Below are positions 52,171 through 64,000 of a stretch of DNA of 64,000 bases, in pieces. Position 1 is the first letter of the stretch; each line of letters begins with the position of its first letter. A program made the position numbers and the translations under genes. The notes beneath the pieces were generated by a model. It was not told where the DNA came from. It saw nothing but the letters and a program-made list of their open reading frames with translations, and ran no database searches. Source of the stretch: Phaseolus vulgaris (taxonomy: Eukaryota; Streptophyta; Magnoliopsida; Fabales; Fabaceae); contig NC_023753.2 in the NCBI RefSeq assembly GCF_000499845.2, forward strand, positions 7,586,791-7,650,790, given 5' to 3'.

Positions 52171-53891
52171 TAATCTAAACAATCTAACTTTCTTCATATT
52201 TTTCTCCAAGTTATTCCAAATTCACCCCCTCAAATCCTCACAACCCTCCCTGATCCAATCAAAGCTTATTGATCGAGTTACATATATTATAAAGAATGTA
52301 TTTAAACGAAGTGATAATAATTGTAAATACACTATATTCTCTTAATGATAAATCCAACCAAATTTTATGCGCTCATAGATTATAATATTCTACAATAAAC
52401 AACCACAATCCATCAATTGTTTGATGTTAGGTATCATAAATTACATGTTGAAAAAATATTTATTTTAATCATTATATATAAGCACTTTTATATGAACCAT
52501 TTTTGTAATTAATATATTTTTATTCAACATTTTAAAATAATCTTACAATGTCCTATAACTCTCACGCATAAGGTCACAAGATTTTAAACATAAGAATATT
52601 TCACTAATACAAGTTGGCCCACATTGATGGCAAAGCCCGCAGCCAGACACAATCACATAATAAGGAGAATGAAGATCTAAAGTCTGTTTATGGACTTATT
52701 TGCAAATATGGGTCTAATTGGGCTTTTGTTTATATTTGTAGACCCAATCAAAAGGATAACTCTAGGATGGAAGAATGTATAAAGCATATCCAAGAAGATC
52801 TTGAACTCATCAAAACATAAACTAGAGTTTTGGTGAGAAGAACACAAGAATATTGAGTTTAGACTTACTAATCAACATTATTTTTTGGTTAAAATTTAAC
52901 TTAAATAAATTGTATAAAGTTGTTTAGGATTTCGTGGATCATGTATTGGGTCTAGTAGCATAAAATAATTGGACCAAGTAATATAGGTTGTTGGGCTTGT
53001 ATTTGGGCAATAGTAGAATAAGTCTAATTAGGGTTAAAAGTGACTAGTTAGGGTGATAATTGAACTTATTTGAGCCCAATATAACTCTAGAATGTATAGG
53101 GTATAATAGAGGACGAAAATTACCTTGACATAGAGCACATGGACGGACACATGACAGCCTAGGAGTGGAGAGAATTTAGCAGGTGTGAGCTAAACATGGA
53201 AAACATGATTTCACATGTATTTTGAATTTTCAAATTAAAAGGCTCCAAAATGTTTAACCCTCTCACCTATAGATTGAGGTGCTTTTGAGTGTTATTCTGT
53301 CAAATTGCAAGGCTAAGCACTCATTTGTCTAAACTTCTTTAGGATAGATGCCTTGGTCTTTTTCTTCACCTTTTCTAAGTGATATGATTGAACTAATCAC
53401 TCTCCCTACTCTTTATGCAACTACAAGGAAACCATAGCTCCAATGGATACATCCTTGATCCATTTCTTCCATTAAGCATCCGCAAATTCCATTCAAAATT
53501 CAAGAAAACATGCCACCGGATGAGAGAATGCTATCACACATCCACAAACATACGACTAAGAGAAAATATGTTTTTTCCTTCCATTTGCTTTGCATAATAG
53601 AAAGTTTGATCATGCATACGGAAGCTACTAAGTAATATATGAAAGTTTTCACCAACACAACCATTCATCAAGTTCAATTGTTTCCACCACAGAATGTTGA
53701 AATAAAGTGCGAGTCTGGTTTTTAGCCTAAAAATATAGGAAATAAACTAGAAGAGTCTCTATAGCCTGACACGGTAAAACATAAGAACAATAAAGAACAA
53801 ATTCAGGACACTGAACTTCACATATCCTTCACAATCTCGAGCATTGCAAACACAGACAAGATTATATGTTTTTACCGATGGTGCTAATGAA
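52171..53891. other. Intergenic DNA downstream of the bZIP gene
   Basis: No gene is recognised. The 52600-53400 part is less AT-rich, with many GGGCTT/GGGCCC-like words and a 68-codon frame at 52614-52820, as is common in old LTR retroelement DNA. No paired LTRs, primer site or protein motif could be shown. The bZIP 3' untranslated region should lie just below 53892. Confidence 0.45.
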
Positions 53892-56800
53892 CTAGTTTTG
53901 CTTATTGAAGTTGCAGAAGTTGGAGAAGTTAGGGCCATAATGCCCAGTGAAACTCGGGCCAGACGGAGCAAGAGGATTAGGCATGGAGAGTTGTGGCTGC
54001 AGAGGGTTCAGATGCTGCTGAGATGGTGGGTTATGAAACTGATGCAGAAGTAAGTTGGAAGAGAATGGAGCGAAAAGGTCCCCTGGAGAACGATAACTCG
54101 ATAAAACATCAAGATTTTTGTTTTCGTCCTCGAGGCCGTGAATTCCCTTCGACACAGCACTGTGAGCTGCAAATACAAGAGTGTGTCATGATAATATTGA
54201 TGTACTGAATTTATAAATTAGCAAGAGACTCTATGATCAAAACTAGTAAAAAATAACAAACTAATTACGGATTACAAGTTCTCCCTCTTATCTTAAAAGG
54301 TTGTTAAACTTCATATATTAAGATTCTACAAGAAAAGTGATATTCACTACTAGAAAAAACAGATTTTCTTTACATTTTTTCGTAAAACTTTTAAAATTCA
54401 TATCAAAATTTATAGGAAGTTTATTTTTTTAGTAATTTTTTTTATAAAAGTTCACAGGAAAAAAAATTAAAAAATTCTAATAACCTATATAAATGCAGAC
54501 ATGCTAAAATACTTTTCTTGCAACAAGTAGTCTTATGATAAAACAACAATTTTATGCAATTTAATATGTGATACGATGTAAAGCAGCTCAAGCAAGCACG
54601 TAATTGATAGACATGCAGATGTATCATGATATTGTTCATGCAAAAAGTGATACAATGATAAACCTTTAAATTGTTCAGTTTATAATGTGAGGCGAGGGAA
54701 AGCTCACGTTTGCTACTTTAGGAGTAAACAACTATGAAACTATGCATACTTTCTAAAGCTGGGCATGGATAACAAAGTAAGTTTTCTAAAGCAATATTTT
54801 CTTTTGATTGGTATTTGTGTCCACTATAACAAGCTTGAAAACATTGCATTAGTAGAGAAAGGTATCAGTTTTTATAATAGAATATGTTTTTAAGCCACTT
54901 AGGGTATGTTCCATAAAAAAAAGAGTGGATATAGGGTGTTTCTGTGTGGTTAAAATCTGCAGGTGATGCTGATATATAAGAATATCAAAGCAATAATTCA
55001 GAGTTTCAGACCTCTGCATTATTTTTGTTTCATACCTTGGGGAGGTCGAGGCAAATCCTTCAACGACTCTGCATGATAAAGGGTGTCATAACGATATGAC
55101 GGTGCAGCAGCAGGCATAAGCATAGATGAGGACAAATTCAGTTCTGCAGAGTAGGTTATTTTGGATCACAATACTTTTTTAGCAAATATCCACATATATG
55201 ATATATCAGTATTCTAGTTGGTATCATGAGATTGTTATGTTTTAGCTGTTTTGTGCGTAAGGGAGTGAGGTTGATAATAAGAATGGAGATTACATTCTAA
55301 TTGTACAAGGATGGGAGAAGTAGTAGTTTAAGATTCTAAACACTTTTGAATAAGGATCAAAACATTTCTTTTATGATAAAAAGAATGCATACCAGGTTTA
55401 GATCGGTCTTCTTCTTGCATAGCTTCTAATTTTATTCTGATCTCCTTTGCATGAACAATGACTACAGTAATCTGTCTCTGCATCATAGGAGATATTAATG
55501 TTTTTTTTTGTTTTTTTTTTCTGTCATATGTGTACGTAAATTTAACATAATTATTTCCTTTCCTTTTTCATAAACCATGCGCAAAAACACCATGTGAGTT
55601 TTCAATCTATAATCTCTCTCACAGACCAATTTTAGATATTAGAGGAAAGTTATTAAGCTGCACATCAATTGTAACAAACATGTCAATCTCTATCAGTATC
55701 TACTATTAAAGACGACAACACTAAAATAGCCATTAACATCTTTAACAAGAAACTCTGTTTCAAATTATAGAGAAACACATTTTCCATATATGGTTGAACG
55801 CAATTCTCAATAACTACCCACATTCCTCAAATAATAGAGACAAAAATTAACTGAATACCAATGTGGAATTAATAAACTAGTTATATTTTGAGCTTGTTTT
55901 TATTTTAGGTGAATGCAAGAAAAAGTGTATATAAACAGACTCTTAATCCCTGCATTCTTATTTCAGACACTAATTTAAATGTAGTGCTTTGTCTTTTTTC
56001 AGGACTTTTTCAGGAGTGAAACATGTATATCTCCTCCACATGATGCAGAACATTTTAATGATAGTAAAATCAAAGTATATGAATAAATAAAAACTATATA
56101 TTCAGACAGAAATTACCAACACAGAATTTTTCTAAATCTAGAATCACAAATGAACTCTGGTCAACTATGAGATTTACAGGAATAAATTAAAATGAAAATG
56201 GTTACTTTGCTGTCTCCAGTGCACACATTACAAATATACCAGTTTTTATTTTATATAACTTTCATGTAAAATGAGTACAAGGGTAGCCACCCAAATACTG
56301 AAAAAGTAAAAGGTAACGAAAAAACAACAACAACTCAAGTTTAAGAGAAATATCGTGGACTGGCACCTACAATATTTCCTCACTGTCCTCTTGAGAGTAC
56401 GTAGAAAAGATTTTCCATTTCCATCTTAAAAATTGCATACCATTATTTAATGATTCCATAATATATGCATATTTTAAGTATTACAAACTGTGTTTCTTTT
56501 TTCAGTATAATTTATTTATTTTTTTAAAATGAAGAAATATAATAAAAAGTTCATTTAATAAAAATATATATAATTTTTTTTAATTTCTATATACAATAAA
56601 TGTGTAAATTAAAGATTATATAAAAAGGTAATAGGATCAATGTAACAATAAAATAAAAACAAAATTTAATGCAACTCTTGAAAGGAAACCAAGAGGGTTT
56701 CACCACTTCAATAATTACAAAATCAAAATATGATATTAATTTAGCACTAAACACACACATGTGACTCTTCTCATGTATCATAAGGATATGAAGATAAACC

Positions 56801-59800
56801 TAACTACAAAGATATTATGATTAACTATTGAGAAATCATGTCCAACATATATGCAAGCATAAAAAAAAACTAGTCATAGGCAACATCCATAAAGATGATA
56901 GTAAGTTTGATTATATTTTTTTAAACTGTCTTGATCCTAAGTTTATTATCCTAAAATTATACTAGGAAAGAACTTTGATTTGAAGTTGAGACAGAAGTGT
57001 TTTCTTTTAATTTCATTAATTATTTATTGATAAAAAACATAATAAAAAACCAATAAATAAAATTATTAACAAAAATCAGCTCAAATCCTTATTATTTTGA
57101 TCATATTAAAGTATATGATGTTTAAAAACATAGGACACAACATGAAAACTTCATTATAAGACAAGCCTTTTAAGATTTTAGGTTTCAAACACTCAAATAA
57201 TTTTTCTAATCGATAATAAAAAATAAATAACTATTTGATGGATACACCAACTTATTAAAAAAAAGTACTTATAGTAGTCTAATAAACATGTTTCAACCGA
57301 AAAAAACAGTCCACAAAAACCTAACTAGACCTACTAACACCCCGAAAAAGACCTTAGAAACCTAACAAAAAAAACATCAATAAAGTGTACAAAACAAACC
57401 GTGTATCTAAGCAATGCAAACACATTATAAAAATATATTCTAGTGAAGTGCTGTGTAGATCAAACTTACCACATCAGAGAAGAATAGTATTTTCTTACAC
57501 ATAAAACCTAAAGTAGGATTAGTTTTTAGATAAATCTCAAGTAAACAGTACATTTATCACATTTAAATTGCTACAGTTCATTTATTTGGGTTATGATCAA
57601 TGAATATCCAAACTGCATATGGAAAGTATCCAGCCATATTTCTCAATTTTCTTTGGATCCCAATTTATATTTTAGATACCGCACATAAGTATCTAGGGGC
57701 AAAAACATTTCTCAACAATTTCGTTTATTTAAATTTCACCATGTTCTTTTATGGATACATGCATGACATATTATTTATGGATGTTTTCCAATCCCAATCA
57801 CTTAAATCCATCAAAGATTCAGAAACACGATTAAAAGACTTTAAATTATATATCTGGGTGAAAGGTGACTATAATATAATCAACTGTGACTTAAATATAA
57901 TGAACCAATATTTTAAGTTTTAAAAATCAAAATTAAGTTTATGATTTGTTTCAAACATATATAGGAATCAGGAGTAATTATTCACAAATTAAAAAAAATA
58001 CAATTAAGCAGACCCAAACCAAATAGTTTGCTCAATTCATTCAAAATGAAGCACCCACACACGAACCTATTTACTAAAGTTTTGAAACACATATTCAATG
58101 GGATAATTATTAATCAAGAGTTCAAAAGTGTGGATCCCTTGATCTTCTAAGAATGGAGGTTTGTAGTTTTAGAGCAAAATGTAAGGGTAGAAAATTACTA
58201 CTACCTTTTTAGTTTTCTTTTATAACACGAAACTCGTTTAAGAAAGAGTTTCAATAGCTAAATGCTGGGTGATTAAGAAGTATTTTTTTAAAAAAAATAT
58301 ATATGCTACGAAACAGTGTACTACTATGTGGCAAAACTGAGGTTTTAGAGATGTTAACGCCAGTTTACCTCTAAGACATCTTAATTAATATATATGAATT
58401 GAAGCATTAAAAAATGCTCCATTTTAATGCAATTCTTTATTGATATTTTTTTAATTACACATTGAAAAAGAAATTTCAAAGTTTGTGTAGATTATTTTTA
58501 TTTTTTAAATAAGTGAAATATATCAAAATTTCTCAAAGTTTATAAAAATGGAATAGACACAATTTTGGAGAACAAGTTTATGTAAAACCATATAGGTGTA
58601 TATTCTTGTAAGTGGTCATTCTTGCCGCGGAGACAAGTTACTTAATAATTTGAAGAGAGAAATTTCAATTCTGAGTTTGAACAAATAAATATAAATTATT
58701 TAAAATAAATCTTTATTTTAAAAAACAATCAAAAAATCTGTCCAACAAGAATATCATTACAACAAACTTCAAAATATATTTTATCAAAAAACAAAATACC
58801 TCGGCTCCTAAAGAAAACCTTCAAACACATAAATGATCGCAGCAAAATATGAAAGATAGACCAAAATCAACAAATAAAAAAAAAAAAACAGTAACAACCC
58901 TGCTTATCTTGAGGGAATTTTTCGTACAAAGAAAACAAAAACAAAGCGTTGTCTGTAAGAAATTTTCATATAAAGAAAACCCAAAAACCAGATTCTAACA
59001 CTCCTCTACCCCTAGTCTAGCTATTCCAAACCCAATCCAGTCTTGCATCTGCAGGATTTCTTCCCAGCCAAATATTGTAATTTAATCTAATTATTATTAT
59101 CCTAAACCTTTTGTAATAAGGCACCACAGTTTCTAAGGAAAGACAACATCTATATTTAATTTCAAACAAAGTATTTTCAGAACATCATTTATAATTAATA
59201 GATATAGGGAATGATGTAACAGGTTTAATTTTTAACAAATATTAGTGTTAACAATCAAGTTGCCAAATCTTCGTTATATATATATAGAACCATAATAAAT
59301 TGAAAGGAAAACACATACCTTACACAAGACAATATTATTGATGTGGTTAACTACTTCAATTTCAAGCCATTCCTCCTTCTTTTGCAATTCTATCACATTA
59401 CGTTCTTTCTTCTCCTTTGATTTAGCAGCAGATTTCCTATTGGCAAGAATCCTACAAAACACAAAGATTCAATTTATATCAGTCTAAGAACATTAATCCT
59501 ACATCCTCTGAAAACTAATTTCTCTTGAGCAAGTCAATTGTGCAAATGGTCAACTGATTTTTTTATTTAAATATTACTTCTTCTAAAGTAATTAAGAGAT
59601 AGACAGAGACCAATTTAAAGTAATATTTTTTTTAGGTAACATTACAAGAAAATTATGAAATAAAAATAATTTTTTTAAAAAAAAATAATAATTAGTTGTT
59701 ATATTGATTAAATTAGAGACTAAAAGAAATTGATTTATAAATTAGTTTATATTATCGTTCAATAGTTTCTAAATTGATATATAATTAGTTACTAAAGTTT

Positions 59801-61717
59801 TAACTACCAATTATTTAGATTTTAAATTCGATTGAAAAACCTTTGTGGTTATTTAAATACCAATTTAGAAATCATTAACTAATTTAGAAACCAATTTTTT
59901 TTAATCTTTAATTTAGTCACTATAGCAACTAATTATCTTTTATTTCTAAAAATTAGTTTCTATTTCATAATTTTCTTGTATAGTATAAATACAAATTTTA
60001 TTTAAAAAAATATAATTATACACTAAAGCATGATTTCCATTAAAAAAATGAAAATTATGTACGCAAACACAATTTCTATAAAAAAAAATTAAAAATCATT
60101 TATGCAAATATAATTTCTTAGAATTGTTAAAAAAAGTTGCAAGCGGAAGTTCTTTATTAAATTATAAAAAAAAGCAATTTAAAACAAAGTCATGCATTGG
60201 AATGATTTATTTGATTTTGAAGTTGTAGTAATAAATTTGAAAAAAATAGATCACAGTGGAAGAACTCTTAATTACCATGCAAAGATGAAAAACTATGAAA
60301 AATTGTCGAACTTGGCTCGTCTAGGATAATGATACATTGATAATTCTAATTTTCTAAACAACTATATTACAATTTTTAATATTATTATTTTAATATTTTA
60401 ATATTATTTAATTATAAATTTATTTTTATTATATATATTTATTTCTTAATTTATTACATAAAAGATGGTATATAACTCTGTCAAACTTCTTTAAGTTTAT
60501 GAATAAGTTTGTTTTTTAAAAGGAAAAGATTAATTTATTACCAAAAAATAAATCACATTAATAACTATTATATTAATATAATAATATTTTAAGTTGAAAA
60601 AAAAATTAAAATATTAATTTATTGAGTTGTTAAAGTGAATTATTATCACCACCCTTTGTAAAATAATAATAGTATTTGAAAAAAATATAAAATAATTACA
60701 TACATATATTATAATTTATATGTCAAATCCTTTTTTTAAATTATAATTTTAAAAATATATTTTATTTGTATTTTAATAATTTAATATACTTCTAAAATCA
60801 GACCGTTAATTAGACCATAAAAATCTGCTATTTGATAACTTTAACGGCAAAATGATTAAGGTTTGATGAAGATTTTTTATGAATAATAATAAGTTCCTAT
60901 TAAAATGAGTATGCACAAAAATAATTTTAAAAAAAATTATTCCTTGAAAAGAGAAGTAATTATGTTTCCATTAATTTTTTATTATAATTTAACACAAGTA
61001 ATTAATAATATCAAACTTTGTTTTCTTCATGAAAAATATAATTTATTTTGTAAAATAACTATATTCAGTCAAAACCAACCACATCTCTACACATATAAAT
61101 TATATATAGCCGGAACAAAAATCCAACTTTAAAAACGATTTAATTAAAAAATAATTAAAATGGAAAAAAGAATAAGACCTCTTAGCCTTCATGGGATCAA
61201 CCTTAGCAAGTTCAGCAAGCTCCTCCGGCTCCATACGCTTCCTCGCCAAAGAAATCGGTGGCCCGGCCTGCATCAACTTTGTCAATGACGCCTGAAGGGA
61301 AGCGTTCTTCCGACGCGGCTTCGCTTTCTTCTTCTTTCCGCAATCCTTAATACAGCCATCAGCTCCGCCGCCGGCCATGCAGAGATCACCCGAGACTACG
61401 GACTTTCCTCGGTCGAGTCCGGCTGTGGGCACTACTGGTGCAGCTCCGATCTGCCAGCTGGGTTTCTCCGAGGTTTCGGAGTCAACGGACACTAGAGAAG
61501 CGGTTGGTGGCAGCGGAGGCAGCAGTGAAGAGTTGGGCATTTCGAAATCAAGATGTTTGCTATCGAAGTTGGGAAGGTTGTCCAAGGTGTCGAGGAGGGG
61601 ATAGGAGTGGTCGGAGAAGATCCTCCAGTGGTGCATGGGGCTGTGTGGCTGTTCCGTCGGTGGCATCTGGTAAAAGAGCGCGGCATCCGACGGAGCTCCG
61701 ATGTCATTGTTCTCCAT
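53892..61717 (-). CDS. bZIP transcription factor, group I-like, with degenerate leucine zipper
   Basis: A nuclear DNA-binding regulator is expected. Exons, 5' to 3': 61717-61179, 59451-59319, 55477-55393, 55143-55036, 54166-53892. All junctions keep frame, giving 379 aa. The N-terminus is acidic and Pro/Ser-rich. A KKKKAKPRRKN basic patch near residue 130 could be a nuclear signal. LAKVDPMKAKR leads into the basic region ILANRKSAAKSKEKK (181-195). Asn184 and Lys192 hold the N-x7-K spacing typical of group I (VIP1/RF2a type). The zipper then departs from the family: heptad positions read L202, L209, H216, C223, V230, I237, M244. Exon boundaries and lengths match group I relatives, which argues for a diverged but intact gene rather than a mis-joined one. 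The start is the Met opening MENNDIGAPSD; the frame is open upstream to 61897, so a longer N-terminus is possible. The C-terminus is Pro/Asn/Gln-rich. Confidence 0.85.
54345..54480. mobile_element. Possible one-ended CACTA terminus in bZIP intron 4
   Basis: CACTACTAGAAAAAACAG at 54345 matches the CACTA-type terminal motif. No matching inverted end or target duplication was located within the next few hundred bases, so this may be a truncated element or chance. Confidence 0.35.
59640..59985. mobile_element. CACTA-type MITE, 346 bp, with TAA target duplication, in bZIP intron 1
   Basis: The left end reads CATTACAAGAAAATTATGAA and the right end is the near-perfect inverse (TTCATAATTTTCTTGTATAGTA). 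The arms are long and palindromic and related to 7163-7496. TAA flanks both sides (59637-59639 and 59986-59988). It has no open frame. It lies about 190 bp upstream of exon 2 on the transcript, inside intron 1 (59452-61178). Confidence 0.8.
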
Positions 61718-62036
61718 GGCACAAAATGTGAAAAACGTTTCTGTGTTTGGGATTTGTAATTTGGAGTTTTGTTGAAACGTTTTGTGGTGACAGGAAACTG
61801 AAGCTGTTGAGGAAGGAAGTGTTTTGCGTGACTCTGACCCCAGTCCCTCGTGTATATATATGAATGATATAAGGATAACTTTTTTTTTTTTATACAAGTT
61901 ACAACTCCTAATACTATTATTTTAATACTTTTTTATATTATTTAATTACAAATTTATCCTTTACTATATATATTTATTTCTAAACCTATCACATCATGGT
62001 TGTATACAACTTTTTGAGTTGTCACACTATCATTTT

Positions 62037-62038
<2 letters not shown>
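61718..62038. other. bZIP 5' leader and proximal promoter
   Basis: On the minus strand, from 61717 up to about 61850, the sequence is less AT-rich and probably transcribed leader. It continues the bZIP reading frame without a stop to 61897. Above it lie an oligo-A/T tract (61880-61892) and AT-rich DNA leading to the microsatellite. Confidence 0.5.
61851..61864 (-). promoter_or_regulatory. Candidate TATA box of the bZIP gene
   Basis: On the minus strand, CATATATATACACG lies about 135-150 bp upstream of the start codon at 61717, leaving room for a leader of roughly 100 bp. It is the best-placed TATA-like motif in an AT-rich region full of chance matches. Confidence 0.45.

Positions 62039-62128
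<90 letters not shown>
62039..62128. repeat. (AT)45 microsatellite upstream of the bZIP gene
   Basis: Ninety bases of uninterrupted AT dinucleotide lie about 320 bp upstream of the bZIP start codon. Runs this long are usually highly variable in length between individuals. The plus-strand open frame across it (Ile-Tyr repeat) is an artefact. Confidence 0.97.
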
Positions 62129-62131
<3 letters not shown>

Positions 62132-62276
62132 CCCTCGGTTAGACATGCAGTGGAACACGGTGGGTTTTCACCATAAAAAAAAAACTGAAAAATACAAAAC
62201 CATTAATAATACATATTTAATTACTTCCATTTATTTCTTTTAACTCATTTAATTTTCAAAAACTCTTCATTTTATT

Positions 62277-62850
62277 TGGGCTCGTTTTCAAGATAAGATT
62301 GAGATTTTTCAGACTATTTCGGTTATTAAAGATTTAACTTGTCTTGTAGATAACTCTTCTAAAACTTCTATGAAAAATGTGATATTATGGATTTTAAAGT
62401 TGTCAAATTTTTTGGTATTAGTAAAGTTCTTCGTCCTCTTCTTGTGAGATGAAAGTTTTCTTTACTAGACTGCGTTAAAATTAATATTGATGAGACTGTT
62501 AGGGGTATTCAGGCCTTGCTACTTGTGGAGGTATTTTTTGTGAGAGTATGAGAGAATTTATTGTAGCTTTCTCTATGTTCCTTGAAGTTCAAACTACTCT
62601 AGTGGTTGAGTTTTATGGAGTTATACATGCTAGAGAGGAAGCTTAAAAGATGAGGCTTATTAATATCTGGTTGAAATGTGATTCTACTTTGGTTTGGGTT
62701 GCATTTACTACTAGGACAAATGTTTCTTGAATGTTTCAAAATCAATGAATACTTGTCTTAATTATTGTGAGAAAATTAGGTGGTTTAAGGTTACTCATAT
62801 TTTTTGTGAAAAGAATATGTGTGCTGATAACTTGGTTAATTTAAAAATTA
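62277..62850 (+). mobile_element. LINE RNase H relic, copy 2 (plus strand)
   Basis: Plus-strand translation, with several stops and shifts, gives ARFQDKIEIFQTISVIKDLTC, CVKINIDETVRG (catalytic Asp region), REFIVAFSMFLEVQTTLVVEFYGVIHAREEA (catalytic Glu region), INIWLKCDSTLVWVAF (second Asp region), and a VTHIFCEKNMCADNLVN end in broken frames. The order is that of RNase H in plant L1-like LINEs. It is dead. It aligns with 51530-51995 in opposite orientation, so the two relics flank the bZIP gene as an inverted pair. Confidence 0.75.
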
Positions 62851-64000
62851 TTAATAGAAAATTATTTATTTTATTGGTATAATAGACTTTTATCTAGTCT
62901 GTTCTTAAAATTCTTTATGAATAATTATAGTCTACTTATGTACTGTATCATTTTTGTTAATATATGAGTTTTGACCTAATATCCTTATATTTTTTTTTCT
63001 TTTTTTAATAATATTTTTTCATATAATGGTAGATGATTGTTGTTACTCTAATGTCTAATGGTAGTTTAGATGTCAAATTACATATATTTTTATAAAAAAA
63101 AAATTGAATGTAAACTCATGATAAATTTAATTACAGTAGAGCATCATTAATTTGAACGGAGATTTTAATTTGATAGGAAATATTATATTAATTCAACATT
63201 AAGAGTGATATTAAATTAAGAATATTTAAAATAATATGATGAAATTGAAAAAAAAAATCCAACACTCATTTTCATTGTTTTAAAAATATTAAATTTTAAT
63301 TAAATATGAATAAGAAATAAAATTAAATTTAAAATCAGATTAAAATATTTATAATATATTTCATACAGTTGAGTTTAATTTAAAATTAAAATATTAAAAA
63401 TTGTATATTAACATAACTGTAAAGGTTATTCCATTAAAATAGAATTCATCAGTTAAAAAATTAAGGAATAATTCTTACAAATGCTTTAACTTCTATATAT
63501 ATTATTTTTGTAATTATTGTAATAGAAAACATTAAATTAATTAAATTTAAACGGATAAAACGGAAAAGAAAGTTAAATTATAAAGGATTAAAATATATTT
63601 ATGATATATTTAAAGGGGTGAATTAATTATTTTGTCCTGGGTATTTTGTATTGCCACGCGTTTTGTAATATCCAAAAACATCTAATTAATATTTCTATTC
63701 TCTTTCTTCAATAAATGATCATTACTACATTATAAAATAAACTTTAACCATTTTTATGGTAGGTTCTATATTTGTTCTAATTTATTTTAAAAATTGTGTT
63801 AAAATATAAATTCAAGTAATATTTTTTTTAGATAGAGTGAAAAATTGGTTCAATTTTAATTCTTTTAATGAAGATTGGGAAAAAAGAGAGAAGGAAGAGT
63901 GAAAATTGTTTACCTATAAATTATTATCCATATATTCATAATAATAATATTAATAGTAATAATAATATTAATTTATAATAATATATAAAGAACTTTTTTA
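62851..64000. other. AT-rich intergenic DNA, no gene seen
   Basis: This stretch consists of AT-rich sequence with poly(A)/poly(T) runs and AATAAT repeats near the window end (63940-63985). No open frame of interest and no transposon terminus were recognised. Confidence 0.6.

Noticed and set aside
52614..52820. 68-codon plus-strand open frame between the kinase and bZIP genes
   Set aside because: It has no domain and no splice partners, and lies in sequence that resembles old retroelement DNA.
62019..62243. Ile-Tyr repeat open frame
   Set aside because: It is a translation of the AT microsatellite.

Overview
This window is nuclear DNA from a flowering plant. The evidence is AT-rich intergenic sequence, GT-AG introns of 0.1 to 4 kb, plant-type proteins, and dense remnants of plant transposons. 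The repeat types (a TRIM carrying a CAAAACCGGTTTGTAA-type LTR motif, and CACTA-like MITEs ending in CACTACAAGA) suggest a legume, possibly a phaseoloid bean. That placement is inference from repeat style, not from a marker gene. No bacterial features, CRISPR array, rRNA or tRNA gene was seen.

Three multi-exon genes lie head to tail on the minus strand. I rebuilt each exon by exon, and every junction keeps the reading frame. (1) 10407-33943: nucleoporin NUP214, 17 exons, 1754 aa, with an N-terminal propeller-like region, a central helical region and a C-terminal FG-repeat tail. (2) 35653-50121: an ACT-domain dual-specificity kinase of the STY8/STY17/STY46 type, 16 exons, 553 aa, ending in a 27-nt exon. 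(3) 53892-61717: a group I-like bZIP transcription factor, 5 exons, 379 aa, with a degraded leucine zipper. The three proteins share no obvious pathway.

Layout: 1-10.4 kb is gene-poor and AT-rich, with one CACTA-type MITE carrying a 3-bp target duplication and several tandem repeats. 10.4-33.9 kb is NUP214, whose introns hold an internally deleted Copia element, a complete TRIM, a decayed TRIM, a Copia RNase H relic, LTR pieces, a telomere-like tract and several local duplications. 35.7-50.1 kb is the kinase, with an LTR-RNase H-LTR Copia remnant in intron 7 and a two-copy repeat element in its last intron. 50.1-53.9 kb is intergenic and holds a LINE RNase H relic. 53.9-61.7 kb is the bZIP gene. 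61.7-64 kb holds a 90-bp AT microsatellite and a second LINE RNase H relic, inverted relative to the first.

The most unusual points are intron 6 of NUP214, where copies of the bounding donor and acceptor both sit inside the intron with their splice dinucleotides destroyed; the bZIP protein whose reading frame is intact while its zipper heptads are not; and the complete 359-bp TRIM. I found no convincing undescribed multi-gene system here.
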